A stretch of 13,120 nucleotides of DNA from an uncultured Lachnospiraceae bacterium. Lineage in GTDB: Bacteria; Bacillota; Clostridia; Lachnospirales; Lachnospiraceae. Both the position numbers and the translations under genes were made by a program. The stretch is taken from the NCBI GenBank assembly GCA_902782965.1, contig CACZPG010000218.1, positions 1 to 13,120 of the forward strand, given 5' to 3'. The notes under the pieces were generated by a model. That model worked only from the letters and a program-made list of their open reading frames with translations. It did no database searches and was not told the DNA's origin. This document shows, piece after piece, positions 7,370 to 13,120 of the stretch. Numbering within the stretch: position 1 is the stretch's first letter; every line of letters begins with the position of its first letter.

Positions 7370-8698
7370 TTAATCTTCTTTTGTACTGTTTTTTAAATAA
7401 TCCATCCACTCACTTATATTCTTCTCATAACCGTTTTCACCCGGTTCATAGAATTTCATATCTTTCAGTTTATCGGGAAGATACTGCTGCTGAACATAAT
7501 GATGGGGATAATCATGCGCATATTTATATCCCTTCACTCCAAGTTCTGAACTTCCCGCATAATGAGCATCTCTAAGATATACCGGAACTTCAGCATTGGA
7601 ATAATCCTTAACAGCCTTATTAGCCGCAAATATAGCATTCACAACAGAGTTACTCTTGGGAGCTGTAGCCACATAGGAGGCAGCATGCGCAAGAATGATC
7701 TGTGACTCAGGAAGTCCGACACGTTCAACCGCCAAAGCTGCGGCAACAGCCACCTGAAGGGCCTGAGGATCTGCATTTCCAACATCCTCTGATGCACAAA
7801 TCATTATTCTTCTTGCAATAAATGTAACACTTTCTCCACCATATAACATTTTGGCAAGATAATATACTGCTGCATCAGGATCAGAACCTCTCATTGATTT
7901 AATAAAGGCTGATATCACATCATAATGATTATCACCATTCTTATCATATCTTATTGCTCTTCTCTGAATGCACTCCTGAGCAACCTCCATATCTATGTGG
8001 ATTATTCCATCTTCACTTCTCTCGGTCGAAAGAATACCAAGCTCAACCGCATTAAGAGCTTTTCTGGCATCACCCTCAGCCATGTCAGCCAGAAATGTAA
8101 CGGCCTCATCTGTAATATCAGCATTAAAGCTTCCCATTCCTCTTTCTTTATCGTACACAGCACGTTTTACAAGTACAGAAATATTATCAGTGCTGAGCGG
8201 ATGAAGCTGAAAAATAGTGGATCTGGAAACCAGAGCACTGTTAACCTCAAAATAGGGATTTTCAGTAGTGGCACCAATAAGAATGATATTCCCCTTCTCA
8301 ACATGGGGAAGAAGAAAATCCTGTTGAGACTTATTGAACCTGTGAATCTCATCAATAAAAAGAATGGTTTTCTTTCCATACATACCGAGATTGTTGTTAG
8401 CTTTCTCAACAACCGCCTCCATATCCTTCTTGCCTGAAGTGGAAGCATTTAGTTCTTCAAATATAGAACTGGTAGTATTGGCGATAACCATTGCGAGTGT
8501 TGTTTTGCCGGTACCCGGCGGGCCATAAAAAATTACAGAGCTCAGTTTATCAGCTTTAATAGCTCTGTATAGTAATTTGCCCGGGGCCAGGATATGCTCC
8601 TGACCGACAAAATCATCTAAAGTTTTGGGTCTGATACGACTAGCAAGAGGAGCTTCTTTCTTCTGCTCCTCCTGTCGCATATAGTCAAAAAGATCCAT
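7370..8698 (-). CDS. rarA: Replication-associated recombination protein A (RarA/MgsA AAA+ ATPase, 442 aa)
   Basis: Full-length RarA (MgsA; Mgs1/WRNIP1 family), a clamp-loader-like AAA+ protein acting at stalled or gapped replication forks. The sequence opens MDLFDYMRQEEQ, then the RIRPKTLDDFVGQEHIL box. It has Walker A GPPGTGKTT (59-67), Walker B ILFIDEIHRF (112-121), sensor 1 GATTENP (142-148) and the SRS arginine finger (R159). The family-specific C-terminal MgsA region includes MICASEDVGNADPQAL and AASYVATAPKSN, followed by KGYKYAHDYP. The length matches the family. GAGG lies five bases before the ATG at 8698, and the gene starts 20 nt after the response regulator stop. RarA is usually monocistronic or beside housekeeping genes. 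Here it is sandwiched between two regulators and an exporter with no internal terminator, so it is probably induced with them. Confidence 0.96.
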   Translation of the reverse strand: MDLFDYMRQEEQKKEAPLASRIRPKTLDDFVGQEHILAPGKLLYRAIKADKLSSVIFYGPPGTGKTTLAMVIANTTSSIFEELNASTSGKKDMEAVVEKANNNLGMYGKKTILFIDEIHRFNKSQQDFLLPHVEKGNIILIGATTENPYFEVNSALVSRSTIFQLHPLSTDNISVLVKRAVYDKERGMGSFNADITDEAVTFLADMAEGDARKALNAVELGILSTERSEDGIIHIDMEVAQECIQRRAIRYDKNGDNHYDVISAFIKSMRGSDPDAAVYYLAKMLYGGESVTFIARRIMICASEDVGNADPQALQVAVAAALAVERVGLPESQIILAHAASYVATAPKSNSVVNAIFAANKAVKDYSNAEVPVYLRDAHYAGSSELGVKGYKYAHDYPHHYVQQQYLPDKLKDMKFYEPGENGYEKNISEWMDYLKNSTKED

Positions 8699-8718
8699 TA
8701 TATCCTCTTGTATCCGGC

Positions 8719-9108
8719 TTAAACCAAGCCAAGCTTCTTGATGATATTATCAAACTTAATAATATCTATAGGTTTGCATATATAATCATCATAATCATTA
8801 CTTGCATATGATGCGTCAAAATCCTCATCAAGTGCAGATATCATAATAACTTTACATCTGGAAATACGTGGTATACCAAGCTTTCTCTCTGCGTCACGGA
8901 TTGACTGAAGCGCTTTATAGCCATCAATCCTCGGCATCATGATATCCAGACAGACAAGATCATATTCCTTACCATCTGTAACAGATTTAACAAATTCATC
9001 AACCGCTTCAATACCATCAGTTGTAAGAACAACCTCCCCATATCTGGAAAGAAGCTTTGATAAAAACTTTCCGCTTGCAATATCGTCTTCTGCAATAAGA
9101 ACTCTCAT
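8719..9108 (-). CDS. Single-domain CheY-like response regulator (129 aa)
   Basis: A stand-alone receiver domain. The acidic pair is D8/D9, the phospho-acceptor is D55 in LVCLDIMMP, the switch Ser is S91 in VIMISALDE, the switch aromatic is Y109, and the conserved Lys is K112 in CKPID. All catalytic positions are kept, so it should be phosphorylated. The protein ends at the last receiver helix (IIKKLGLV), so there is no DNA-binding or enzymatic output domain, and it must act through a protein partner. No histidine kinase is in the window. GGAGG is 7 nt from the ATG at 9108, and the gene starts 15 nt after the TetR stop. The TetR regulator or another operon product could be its target, which is inference. 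A phosphorelay intermediate is the main alternative. Confidence 0.93.
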   Translation of the reverse strand: MRVLIAEDDIASGKFLSKLLSRYGEVVLTTDGIEAVDEFVKSVTDGKEYDLVCLDIMMPRIDGYKALQSIRDAERKLGIPRISRCKVIMISALDEDFDASYASNDYDDYICKPIDIIKFDNIIKKLGLV

Positions 9109-9123
9109 AGTATAACCTCCGAA

Positions 9124-9714
9124 TTATATAGCATTAATAGATTTGATCCATGTTTTAAAATATGACATTACATCATCTTTCAGTGACTTCTTATGAAGCA
9201 TTACTCTTCTGTTTAATGTGCAGATATTAATATACCCTATCAGATTATCTGCAAGCTGCGATGCAGTCAGACCTGTATTGATTTCCGAATTATGCTTGGC
9301 ATTTTCGAAAAGGAGTGATAGAAATTCTCTTCGACCGATATAGCCTCTTTCAATAAGCTCCCGGGTATTAGTATTATGAAGCAGCTCTTCATATTGAAGA
9401 ACAATAGATGACAGAGAATAATAACTGTTATAATATGAGCAGAATGCATCTATATAAAGTTCAACCTTCTCTATATACGGAATGTCCTTCGAATTAATGG
9501 TTTTAAAAACACCTTTATCAAATCTGAAAAATGTTTTAACTATTTCAACAAGTATTTCATCGGTATCAAGATAATACTTATAAAGCATCGCCTCACCGAT
9601 ATTGGTTTTAAGCGAAATATTCCTGAAGCTTAAAGAACCAAGACCAGAATCACTAATTATTTCTATTGACGCACTTATTATCCTATCCTGAGCAGATATA
9701 AATTCTTCAGTCAA
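9124..9714 (-). CDS. TetR/AcrR-family transcriptional regulator (196 aa, TTG start)
   Basis: The N-terminal ~55 residues form a TetR helix-turn-helix domain: AQDRIISASIEIISDSGLGSLSFRNI, then the recognition part with MLYKYYLDTDEILVEIV, the usual YxYF-like end of helix 3. The remainder is an all-helical ligand domain with many Tyr and Ser residues and no recognised subfamily signature. The frame is open back to an ATG at 9762, but that ATG lies between the -35 and -10 boxes of a strong promoter and would not be transcribed. GGGGAGGT lies 6 nt before an in-frame TTG at 9714, which is therefore taken as the start. Heading an operon that ends in an exporter is typical for TetR repressors that sense a toxic compound. 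The ligand is unknown and autoregulation is inferred. Confidence 0.9.
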   Translation of the reverse strand: MTEEFISAQDRIISASIEIISDSGLGSLSFRNISLKTNIGEAMLYKYYLDTDEILVEIVKTFFRFDKGVFKTINSKDIPYIEKVELYIDAFCSYYNSYYSLSSIVLQYEELLHNTNTRELIERGYIGRREFLSLLFENAKHNSEINTGLTASQLADNLIGYINICTLNRRVMLHKKSLKDDVMSYFKTWIKSINAI

Positions 9715-9720
9715 TATCCC

Positions 9721-9728
9721 ACCTCCCC
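9721..9728 (-). promoter_or_regulatory. Ribosome binding site that fixes the TetR TTG start
   Basis: GGGGAGGT on the minus strand, six bases from the TTG at 9714, is a near-perfect Shine-Dalgarno match. In the longer reading frame these same bases would be codons for Trp-Gly-Gly, an unlikely lead-in for a TetR N-terminus. Confidence 0.82.
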
Positions 9729-9750
9729 ACAGTAAACACTTACAAATAAC

Positions 9751-9778
9751 ATTATAAATCATTTAACTTCTTTGTCAA
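9751..9778 (-). promoter_or_regulatory. Consensus sigma-A promoter of the tetR-rarA-exporter operon
   Basis: Perfect TTGACA (9778-9773) and perfect TATAAT (9756-9751) with a 16-bp spacer. Transcription should begin near 9744, leaving a leader of about 30 nt with the GGGGAGGT site. A promoter this close to consensus normally needs a repressor to be kept quiet, which fits a TetR gene immediately downstream. Confidence 0.85.
9755..9765. promoter_or_regulatory. Candidate TetR operator (palindrome in promoter spacer)
   Basis: TAAATCATTTA is a perfect 5+1+5 palindrome sitting between the -35 and -10 boxes and touching the -10. Looser mirrored arms, ACAAA at 9742-9746 and TTTGT at 9771-9775, flank it with a centre 1-2 bp away. 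A repressor bound here would block RNA polymerase. AT-rich palindromes of this size arise by chance, so the assignment is tentative. Confidence 0.35.
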
Positions 9779-9802
9779 GGTAAAGCAAGGGATGATAAAA
9801 TG

Positions 9803-9835
9803 AAAAAAGCGAAGGACTTAAATAAATCCTTCGCT
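9803..9835 (-). terminator. Rho-independent terminator of the cold-shock gene
   Basis: AGCGAAGGA (9808-9816) pairs perfectly with TCCTTCGCT (9827-9835) across a 10-nt loop. On the minus strand the stem runs straight into six T residues. It begins about 17 nt after the cold-shock stop codon and isolates that gene from the TetR promoter about 25 bp further on. Confidence 0.88.
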
Positions 9836-9851
9836 CTAAAAGCTTTGCTTA

Positions 9852-10055
9852 TTACTTAATTACTGTTACATCAGTAGCCTGTGGTCCCTTCTCTCCTTCA
9901 GTAAGGTTAAACTCTACTTCCTGACCTTCATTAAGAGTCTTGAAGCCTTCCATATTGAGACCGGAAAAATGTACAAATACATCCTTTCCTTCCTCGTCTG
10001 TGATAAATCCGTAACCCTTCTGATTGTTAAACCACTTTACTGTACCCTTAGCCAT
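9852..10055 (-). CDS. Cold-shock protein, CspA family (67 aa)
   Basis: A single OB-fold cold-shock domain of standard length. It starts MAKGTVKWFNNQKGYGFI, with RNP1 (KGYGFI, 13-18) and RNP2 (VFVHF, 26-30), and ends in the usual GPQATDV strand. These small proteins bind single-stranded RNA and DNA, melt mRNA structure and act as RNA chaperones in the cytosol, often constitutively in Firmicutes. AAGGAGAT lies a few bases before the ATG at 10055. The gene is flanked by its own promoter and terminator, so it is monocistronic. The family is certain; which paralogue (CspA, B, C or D) cannot be decided. Confidence 0.97.
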   Translation of the reverse strand: MAKGTVKWFNNQKGYGFITDEEGKDVFVHFSGLNMEGFKTLNEGQEVEFNLTEGEKGPQATDVTVIK

Positions 10056-10094
10056 TTTATATCTCCTTCATAAAATAATTAAACTATAAGTAAT

Positions 10095-10123
10095 ATTTTA
10101 ATTGTGAAGTCAATTTAAGTCAA
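10095..10123 (-). promoter_or_regulatory. Likely cold-shock gene promoter
   Basis: TTGACT (10123-10118) and TAAAAT (10100-10095) are 17 bp apart on the minus strand, one mismatch each from consensus. Transcription would start near 10088, giving a ~32-nt leader with AAGGAGAT. A second TTGACT sits at 10113-10108, so the exact -35 is uncertain. Confidence 0.58.
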
Positions 10124-10126
10124 TTT
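10107..10126. repeat. Two tandem copies of a 10-bp sequence at the cold-shock promoter
   Basis: AAGTCAATTT is present twice head to tail at 10107-10116 and 10117-10126. Each copy contains a TTGACT on the minus strand, so the repeat duplicates the -35 element one helical turn apart. It could be a protein-binding direct repeat or two overlapping promoters. Confidence 0.7.
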
Positions 10127-10153
10127 ACACTTGTTTAATTATGTAAAAATTCA

Positions 10154-10795
10154 TCAAATAATTGTAAGTTTATCATTTGAAGAATCATAGAAATATAAAT
10201 TGTCTGAAAGATATTCGTCTTCTTTTAAAACCGAAGTATTCACCACACTGATCAGCGCTTTAATCCTTTCCGGATCAAATGAATCATATGCAGGTGTTAC
10301 GAGCACCTCGTGAACGCTTGAAGGTATCATATAGAAATCCTGCCCCAGAATCTGATAAACAGCCTTCAGCATATCCTTATAAAATATAACAGAGGCTCCG
10401 AGAAAGCCAATCTGGTTAGAAAGAATATATAGCAATTCCGGCACTTCATCAGTTTCATCAAAGAAGACATTCTTCATATCAGGATCAAATCCATACACTT
10501 CATCAATATAGTCATTCATCGATTTAAATGAAACACCATATAATCTTCTGGAATTACTTAATGCAAGTTCAACCAGAAACTCGTCTGATACATTCAGATT
10601 ATCAGAAGAATCATTATTTATATAATTCAACTGATAGGAATTAATATCACCGTCTATAATAACAGGGACTATAGCAAGATCCATACATTTTCTGTGAGGA
10701 ACGCTTTCCAGTAAATCCTCATTATCATAATAATTCATAACAGTAATAATAAGCTTGTCAAAAATTTCATTTGTTTTTAATTCATTTATATTCAT
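10154..10795 (-). CDS. DUF5688-like protein (213 aa)
   Basis: Resembles DUF5688, a family of unknown function that I associate with Lachnospiraceae. The marks are SVPHRKCMDLAIVPVI near 31-46, LLYILSNQIGFLGASVIFY near 121-139, and DFYMIPSSVHEVLVTP near 153-168, which gives the family its Pro-Ser-Ser-hydrophobic-His-Glu core. The protein is cytosolic by appearance and ends without any extra domain. The open frame extends five codons upstream to a TTG at 10810, but AAAGGGG lies just before the ATG at 10795, so that ATG is used. It stands alone between a GC-rich structured region and the cold-shock gene, ending with adjacent stops (TGATGA). No promoter was clear. The His-Glu pair could be functional, but no reaction can be assigned. 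The family match is from memory. Confidence 0.78.
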   Translation of the reverse strand: MNINELKTNEIFDKLIITVMNYYDNEDLLESVPHRKCMDLAIVPVIIDGDINSYQLNYINNDSSDNLNVSDEFLVELALSNSRRLYGVSFKSMNDYIDEVYGFDPDMKNVFFDETDEVPELLYILSNQIGFLGASVIFYKDMLKAVYQILGQDFYMIPSSVHEVLVTPAYDSFDPERIKALISVVNTSVLKEDEYLSDNLYFYDSSNDKLTII

Positions 10796-10886
10796 ATTTC
10801 CCCTTTCCAAGGAAACATATACAAAGAAGTAAGCTGAATATAAATAATTTAAGGGGTTTTATGGACTGCACGTATCCATAAGTGTT

Positions 10887-11061
10887 AAAAAATCAAGACC
10901 GGCATGCCGGACTTGCGCCGAGCTGCGCGTCAGCTCTGCTGACATCTTCCCCTGCGCAGCTCTGGCATCCGCCGGGGCTACTCAGAAGAGGATTGGCCCG
11001 CGCCTGAGAAAATTTGATTTGTCCCTCTCCTATAGAGGAGGGGGACATTCCTTTCTGAGTA
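10887..11061 (-). other. GC-rich, highly paired intergenic element; candidate structured RNA or dispersed repeat
   Basis: This fills most of the 280-base gap between hisC and the DUF5688-like gene. By hand count 76 of 112 bases at 10897-11008 are G or C, far above the surroundings. Pairings found: 10899-10903 with 10971-10975 continuing as 10904-10908 with 10964-10968 (a 2-nt bulge between); 10920-10928 with 10954-10962 (9 bp); 10929-10934 with 10938-10943 (6 bp, 3-nt loop); 11020-11031 with 11036-11047; and 10979-10987 with 11053-11061 (9 bp). On the minus strand the nested structure ends at TCTTGATTTTTT, a plausible terminator tail. It holds no ORF with coding character. Strand is inferred from the T run and the neighbours. 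Confidence 0.5.
11020..11047 (-). terminator. Strong hairpin 29 nt after hisC; possible terminator
   Basis: Twelve base pairs (one G-T) close a four-base ATAG loop. The stem is GC-rich and lies just past the hisC stop. The minus-strand sequence after it is AAATCAAATTTT, not a clean U run, so it may instead be an internal stem of the larger element. Confidence 0.35.
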
Positions 11062-11075
11062 TACACCAGATATAA

Positions 11076-12140
11076 CTATTGTGTCAAAAATTCATTTATC
11101 TTTTCAATAAGTCTTTCCATTTCCTCTTCTTTACCTATTGTAATTCTAAGGAAATTATCTATTCTCGGACTCTTGAAATATCTTACATATATATTATTGG
11201 CCTTAAGATAATTAAATAAATCTTCTGTATTAATATTCTTATTACCGGCAAACAGGAAATTTGTCGATGATTTCAGAACATCAAAGCCAATATTTTCAAG
11301 TTCTTTTGCAAACCTTTCTCTTGTATTAACAATATCTGCTATAGTTTTTCTGAAATAAGCTTCATCATCGATTGAAACACTTCCCGCCTCAATAGCAAGC
11401 GAATTAAGAGTATAAGAATTATAGGAATATTTAACATCATTCAGATATTTAATAACTTCCGGATTGGATAAAGCATAACCTACACGAAGTCCTGCAAGAC
11501 TTCTGGATTTAGAGAAGGTTCTGACAACCACCAGATTATCATACTTATCTATAAGATCAATACATGAAGAACCTTCCGGAGCAAAATCTATATACGCCTC
11601 ATCAACAATAACTATGCTGTCCGGATTGCTGCTTATAATCTCTTCAACAGATGATTTATCCAGATATATTCCTGTCGGAGCATTAGGATTAGCTATAACA
11701 ATACCACCATTAGGAATATTATAATCAGAAATGTTTATTTCAAATGAACTGTTAAGCGGAATTGTCTGATATGGTATTTTGAATAATTCCGCCCATACAG
11801 GATAAAACGAATAAGTTATATCCGGAAACAGTATCGGTTTATCAGAATTAAAAAAAGTCAGAAACAGCATACCGAGAACATCATCAGAACCTACTCCGGC
11901 AAAAACCTGATTCTTATCACAGCCATGATATTTTGCAAGATTTGAAATCAATTTATCAGCTGTTGCATCCGGATATCTTCTATTAAGATCTTCAGAGAAA
12001 TTCTTGATTGTCATTTCCACAAGAGGTGACGGTGGGTAAGGATTCTCATTAGTATTTAGCTTGATTATATTCTTATCCTTAGGCTGTTCACCCGGGGTAT
12101 AAGGGTCTACTATTCGTATATTATCTTTCCAATTACTCAT
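11076..12140 (-). CDS. hisC: Histidinol-phosphate aminotransferase (354 aa)
   Basis: A fold-type I PLP aminotransferase of the HisC family, which converts imidazole-acetol phosphate to histidinol phosphate with glutamate as amino donor. Visible marks: KLNTNENPYPPSP (28-39), RRYPDATADKL (54-64), AGVGSDDVLGMLF (81-93), NPNAPTG (151-157), the PLP-contacting D180 and Y183 in IVDEAYIDF, the Schiff-base K211 in RTFSKSRSLAGLRVGY with R219, and the substrate-binding R in FLRITIG near the C-terminus. The length is standard. GGAGA lies 10 nt before the ATG at 12140. No other his gene is in the window, and it follows murF by 37 nt, so it may be co-transcribed with cell-wall genes. Such stand-alone copies can also serve aromatic amino acids. 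Confidence 0.93.
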   Translation of the reverse strand: MSNWKDNIRIVDPYTPGEQPKDKNIIKLNTNENPYPPSPLVEMTIKNFSEDLNRRYPDATADKLISNLAKYHGCDKNQVFAGVGSDDVLGMLFLTFFNSDKPILFPDITYSFYPVWAELFKIPYQTIPLNSSFEINISDYNIPNGGIVIANPNAPTGIYLDKSSVEEIISSNPDSIVIVDEAYIDFAPEGSSCIDLIDKYDNLVVVRTFSKSRSLAGLRVGYALSNPEVIKYLNDVKYSYNSYTLNSLAIEAGSVSIDDEAYFRKTIADIVNTRERFAKELENIGFDVLKSSTNFLFAGNKNINTEDLFNYLKANNIYVRYFKSPRIDNFLRITIGKEEEMERLIEKINEFLTQ

Positions 12141-12177
12141 AACAATTAGGTCTCCATTATATTTGATCTATTAACGG

Positions 12178-13120
12178 TTATTTTATTTTGTTTACAATCT
12201 CTGAAAAACGCATTCCGTTAGAAGCCTTGAGAATAATAACATCTCCAGGATGGATTATTTTCTCAATATATTCAGCTGCTGATTCATTATTATCCCATAC
12301 ACTGACACTCACATTCGTGTCCTTCATATAATCAGCTATAAACTCTGATGATTTTCCAATACATATAAGTTCATCTATTGAGGATTCATCAGTATTATAT
12401 TTATTCAGGAGGTACTCTCCCACTTCCTTATGATAATTATCAGAATCCGGTCCAAGTTCAAACATATCACCAAGCACAGCAATCTTTCTTCCGGTTGCAG
12501 TAATATCAGCCAGTACATTAATGGCAGCTTTCATCGAATCAGGACTCGCATTGTAAGTATCATCAATAATTGTATACCCTTTATCCGAATTAATAGTCTT
12601 CTGTCTAAGACCAACAAATGTTTCCAGGGAAGAAGCTGCATTCATAAGATCAAGTCCCATATAATCTGCAATAGCCATGGAAACAAGAGAATTAAGAACA
12701 TTATGCTTTCCAAACTGATGAAGAATAACAGGAATACGCTGATCTCCATGAACAAATGTATATGAATTATATCCGTCAACAAATCTGATATCTTCAGCTC
12801 TGTAATCAGCATCTTCGGTAGTTCCGAATCTGATTACTTTGCATTTAAGCTTCTGCCCATCATCAGAAACAAATGAAGTGTCATTATTACCCTTGATTCC
12901 GGACAGAAGTTCATCATCAGAATTAATAAACAATGCGCCGGACTCATCCATGGAAAGAGCAATTCTGAGTTTCTCTTTCATGATGCCTTCTCTTGTCTTT
13001 AGAAATTCAATATGAGCCACACCAATCATTGTGCAAACAGCAATGTCAGGTTTCACTATATTTACAAGTTTATCCATTCCTCCGCTTTCACTGATACCCA
13101 TTTCAAGTACAGCTACATCA
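12178..13120 (-). CDS. murF: UDP-N-acetylmuramoyl-tripeptide--D-alanyl-D-alanine ligase, 5'-truncated by window edge
   Basis: The frame is open through the right edge, reading DVAVLEMGISESGGM. The methionine at 13101 is therefore internal, within the conserved MurF VLEMGxSxxGEM box. MurF adds D-Ala-D-Ala to the UDP-MurNAc-tripeptide in the cytosol, using ATP, as the last step of the soluble precursor. Further marks: VAHIEFLKTREGIMKEKLRI, containing the conserved Lys region; FGKHNVLNSLVSMAIADYMGL, the ATP-contact His-Asn box; IIDDTYNASPDSMKAAINVL; and IAVLGDMFELG, the C-terminal domain signature. The 313 residues present cover the end of the central domain and the whole C-terminal domain. Roughly 130-150 N-terminal residues, with the P-loop GTxGKT, lie beyond the window. 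In the VLEMG box Gly replaces the usual Glu (SGGM rather than SGEM). Confidence 0.94.
   Translation of the reverse strand, partial: DVAVLEMGISESGGMDKLVNIVKPDIAVCTMIGVAHIEFLKTREGIMKEKLRIALSMDESGALFINSDDELLSGIKGNNDTSFVSDDGQKLKCKVIRFGTTEDADYRAEDIRFVDGYNSYTFVHGDQRIPVILHQFGKHNVLNSLVSMAIADYMGLDLMNAASSLETFVGLRQKTINSDKGYTIIDDTYNASPDSMKAAINVLADITATGRKIAVLGDMFELGPDSDNYHKEVGEYLLNKYNTDESSIDELICIGKSSEFIADYMKDTNVSVSVWDNNESAAEYIEKIIHPGDVIILKASNGMRFSEIVNKIK

Noticed and set aside
7925..8437. 170-codon open frame on the plus strand inside rarA
   Set aside because: It lies wholly antisense to a confidently identified RarA. Its composition (Ser, Ile and Lys runs) is that of a shadow frame, and there is no good ribosome site.
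10858..10882. TTATGGA/TCCATAA hairpin upstream of the DUF5688-like gene as a terminator
   Set aside because: Seven AT-rich pairs with a nine-base loop, and no T run on either side. It may be a regulatory hairpin, but nothing supports that.
12141..12165. TATAAT just before hisC as a promoter
   Set aside because: No convincing -35 is found 16-18 bp upstream, and the start it would give falls on the ribosome site. Co-transcription with murF is simpler.
1..13120. Mobile element, phage or integrated island
   Set aside because: No transposase, integrase, phage gene, tRNA or target-site duplication was seen. Apart from the GC-rich gap, composition is even along the window.

Overview
The window reads as a chromosomal segment of a low-G+C Gram-positive bacterium, most likely a Lachnospiraceae member (Butyrivibrio/Pseudobutyrivibrio/Lachnospira-like). 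The reasons are the AT-rich codon use, strong GGAGG-type ribosome binding sites, consensus sigma-A-type promoters, a DUF5688-like protein (a family I associate with Lachnospiraceae), and a MacB/YknXYZ-type exporter with Thr/Glu/Lys low-complexity inserts. The genus assignment is inference. Every gene I can support lies on the minus strand, so gene order is described from high to low coordinates.

Right end (13120 to about 10796): a 5'-truncated murF (peptidoglycan precursor ligase), then a stand-alone hisC (histidinol-phosphate aminotransferase) 37 nt downstream. A 280-base gap follows. It holds a GC-rich, strongly base-paired island (about 68% G+C by hand count over 10897-11008) that no coding feature explains and that is a candidate structured RNA or dispersed repeat. 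Next come a DUF5688-like protein and a cold-shock protein with its own promoter and a clear intrinsic terminator.

Centre (9778 to 1229): eight tightly packed genes behind a near-perfect promoter (TTGACA, 16 bp, TATAAT). In order they are a TetR-type regulator, a single-domain CheY-like response regulator, the replication-repair AAA+ ATPase RarA, an 88-residue two-helix membrane protein, a first HlyD/YknX-like adaptor, an ABC ATPase, a second adaptor, and a MacB-like FtsX-fold permease. No gap exceeds 20 nt and I see no internal terminator, so one transcript is likely. The last five genes form a plausible exporter: the ATPase and permease are the motor, and the two adaptors form an extracytoplasmic tunnel. 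Three of these proteins carry unusual disordered segments. The ATPase has a ~190-residue acidic tail with six NIF motifs, five of them exactly 15 residues apart. One adaptor has a ~165-residue Thr-rich/Lys-rich/Asp-rich insert at the tip of its coiled-coil hairpin. The other adaptor ends in a very acidic tail.

Left end (1221 to 1): a SEC-C zinc-motif protein with its own promoter and a perfect-stem terminator, then the N-terminal third or so of a UvrD/Rep-family helicase that runs off the window.

Three starts were re-set from the sequence. TetR begins at a TTG at 9714 because the longer ORF's ATG lies inside the promoter. The DUF5688-like protein begins at the ATG at 10795. The second adaptor begins at the ATG at 4329. 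No mobile element, CRISPR array, tRNA or rRNA was recognised.
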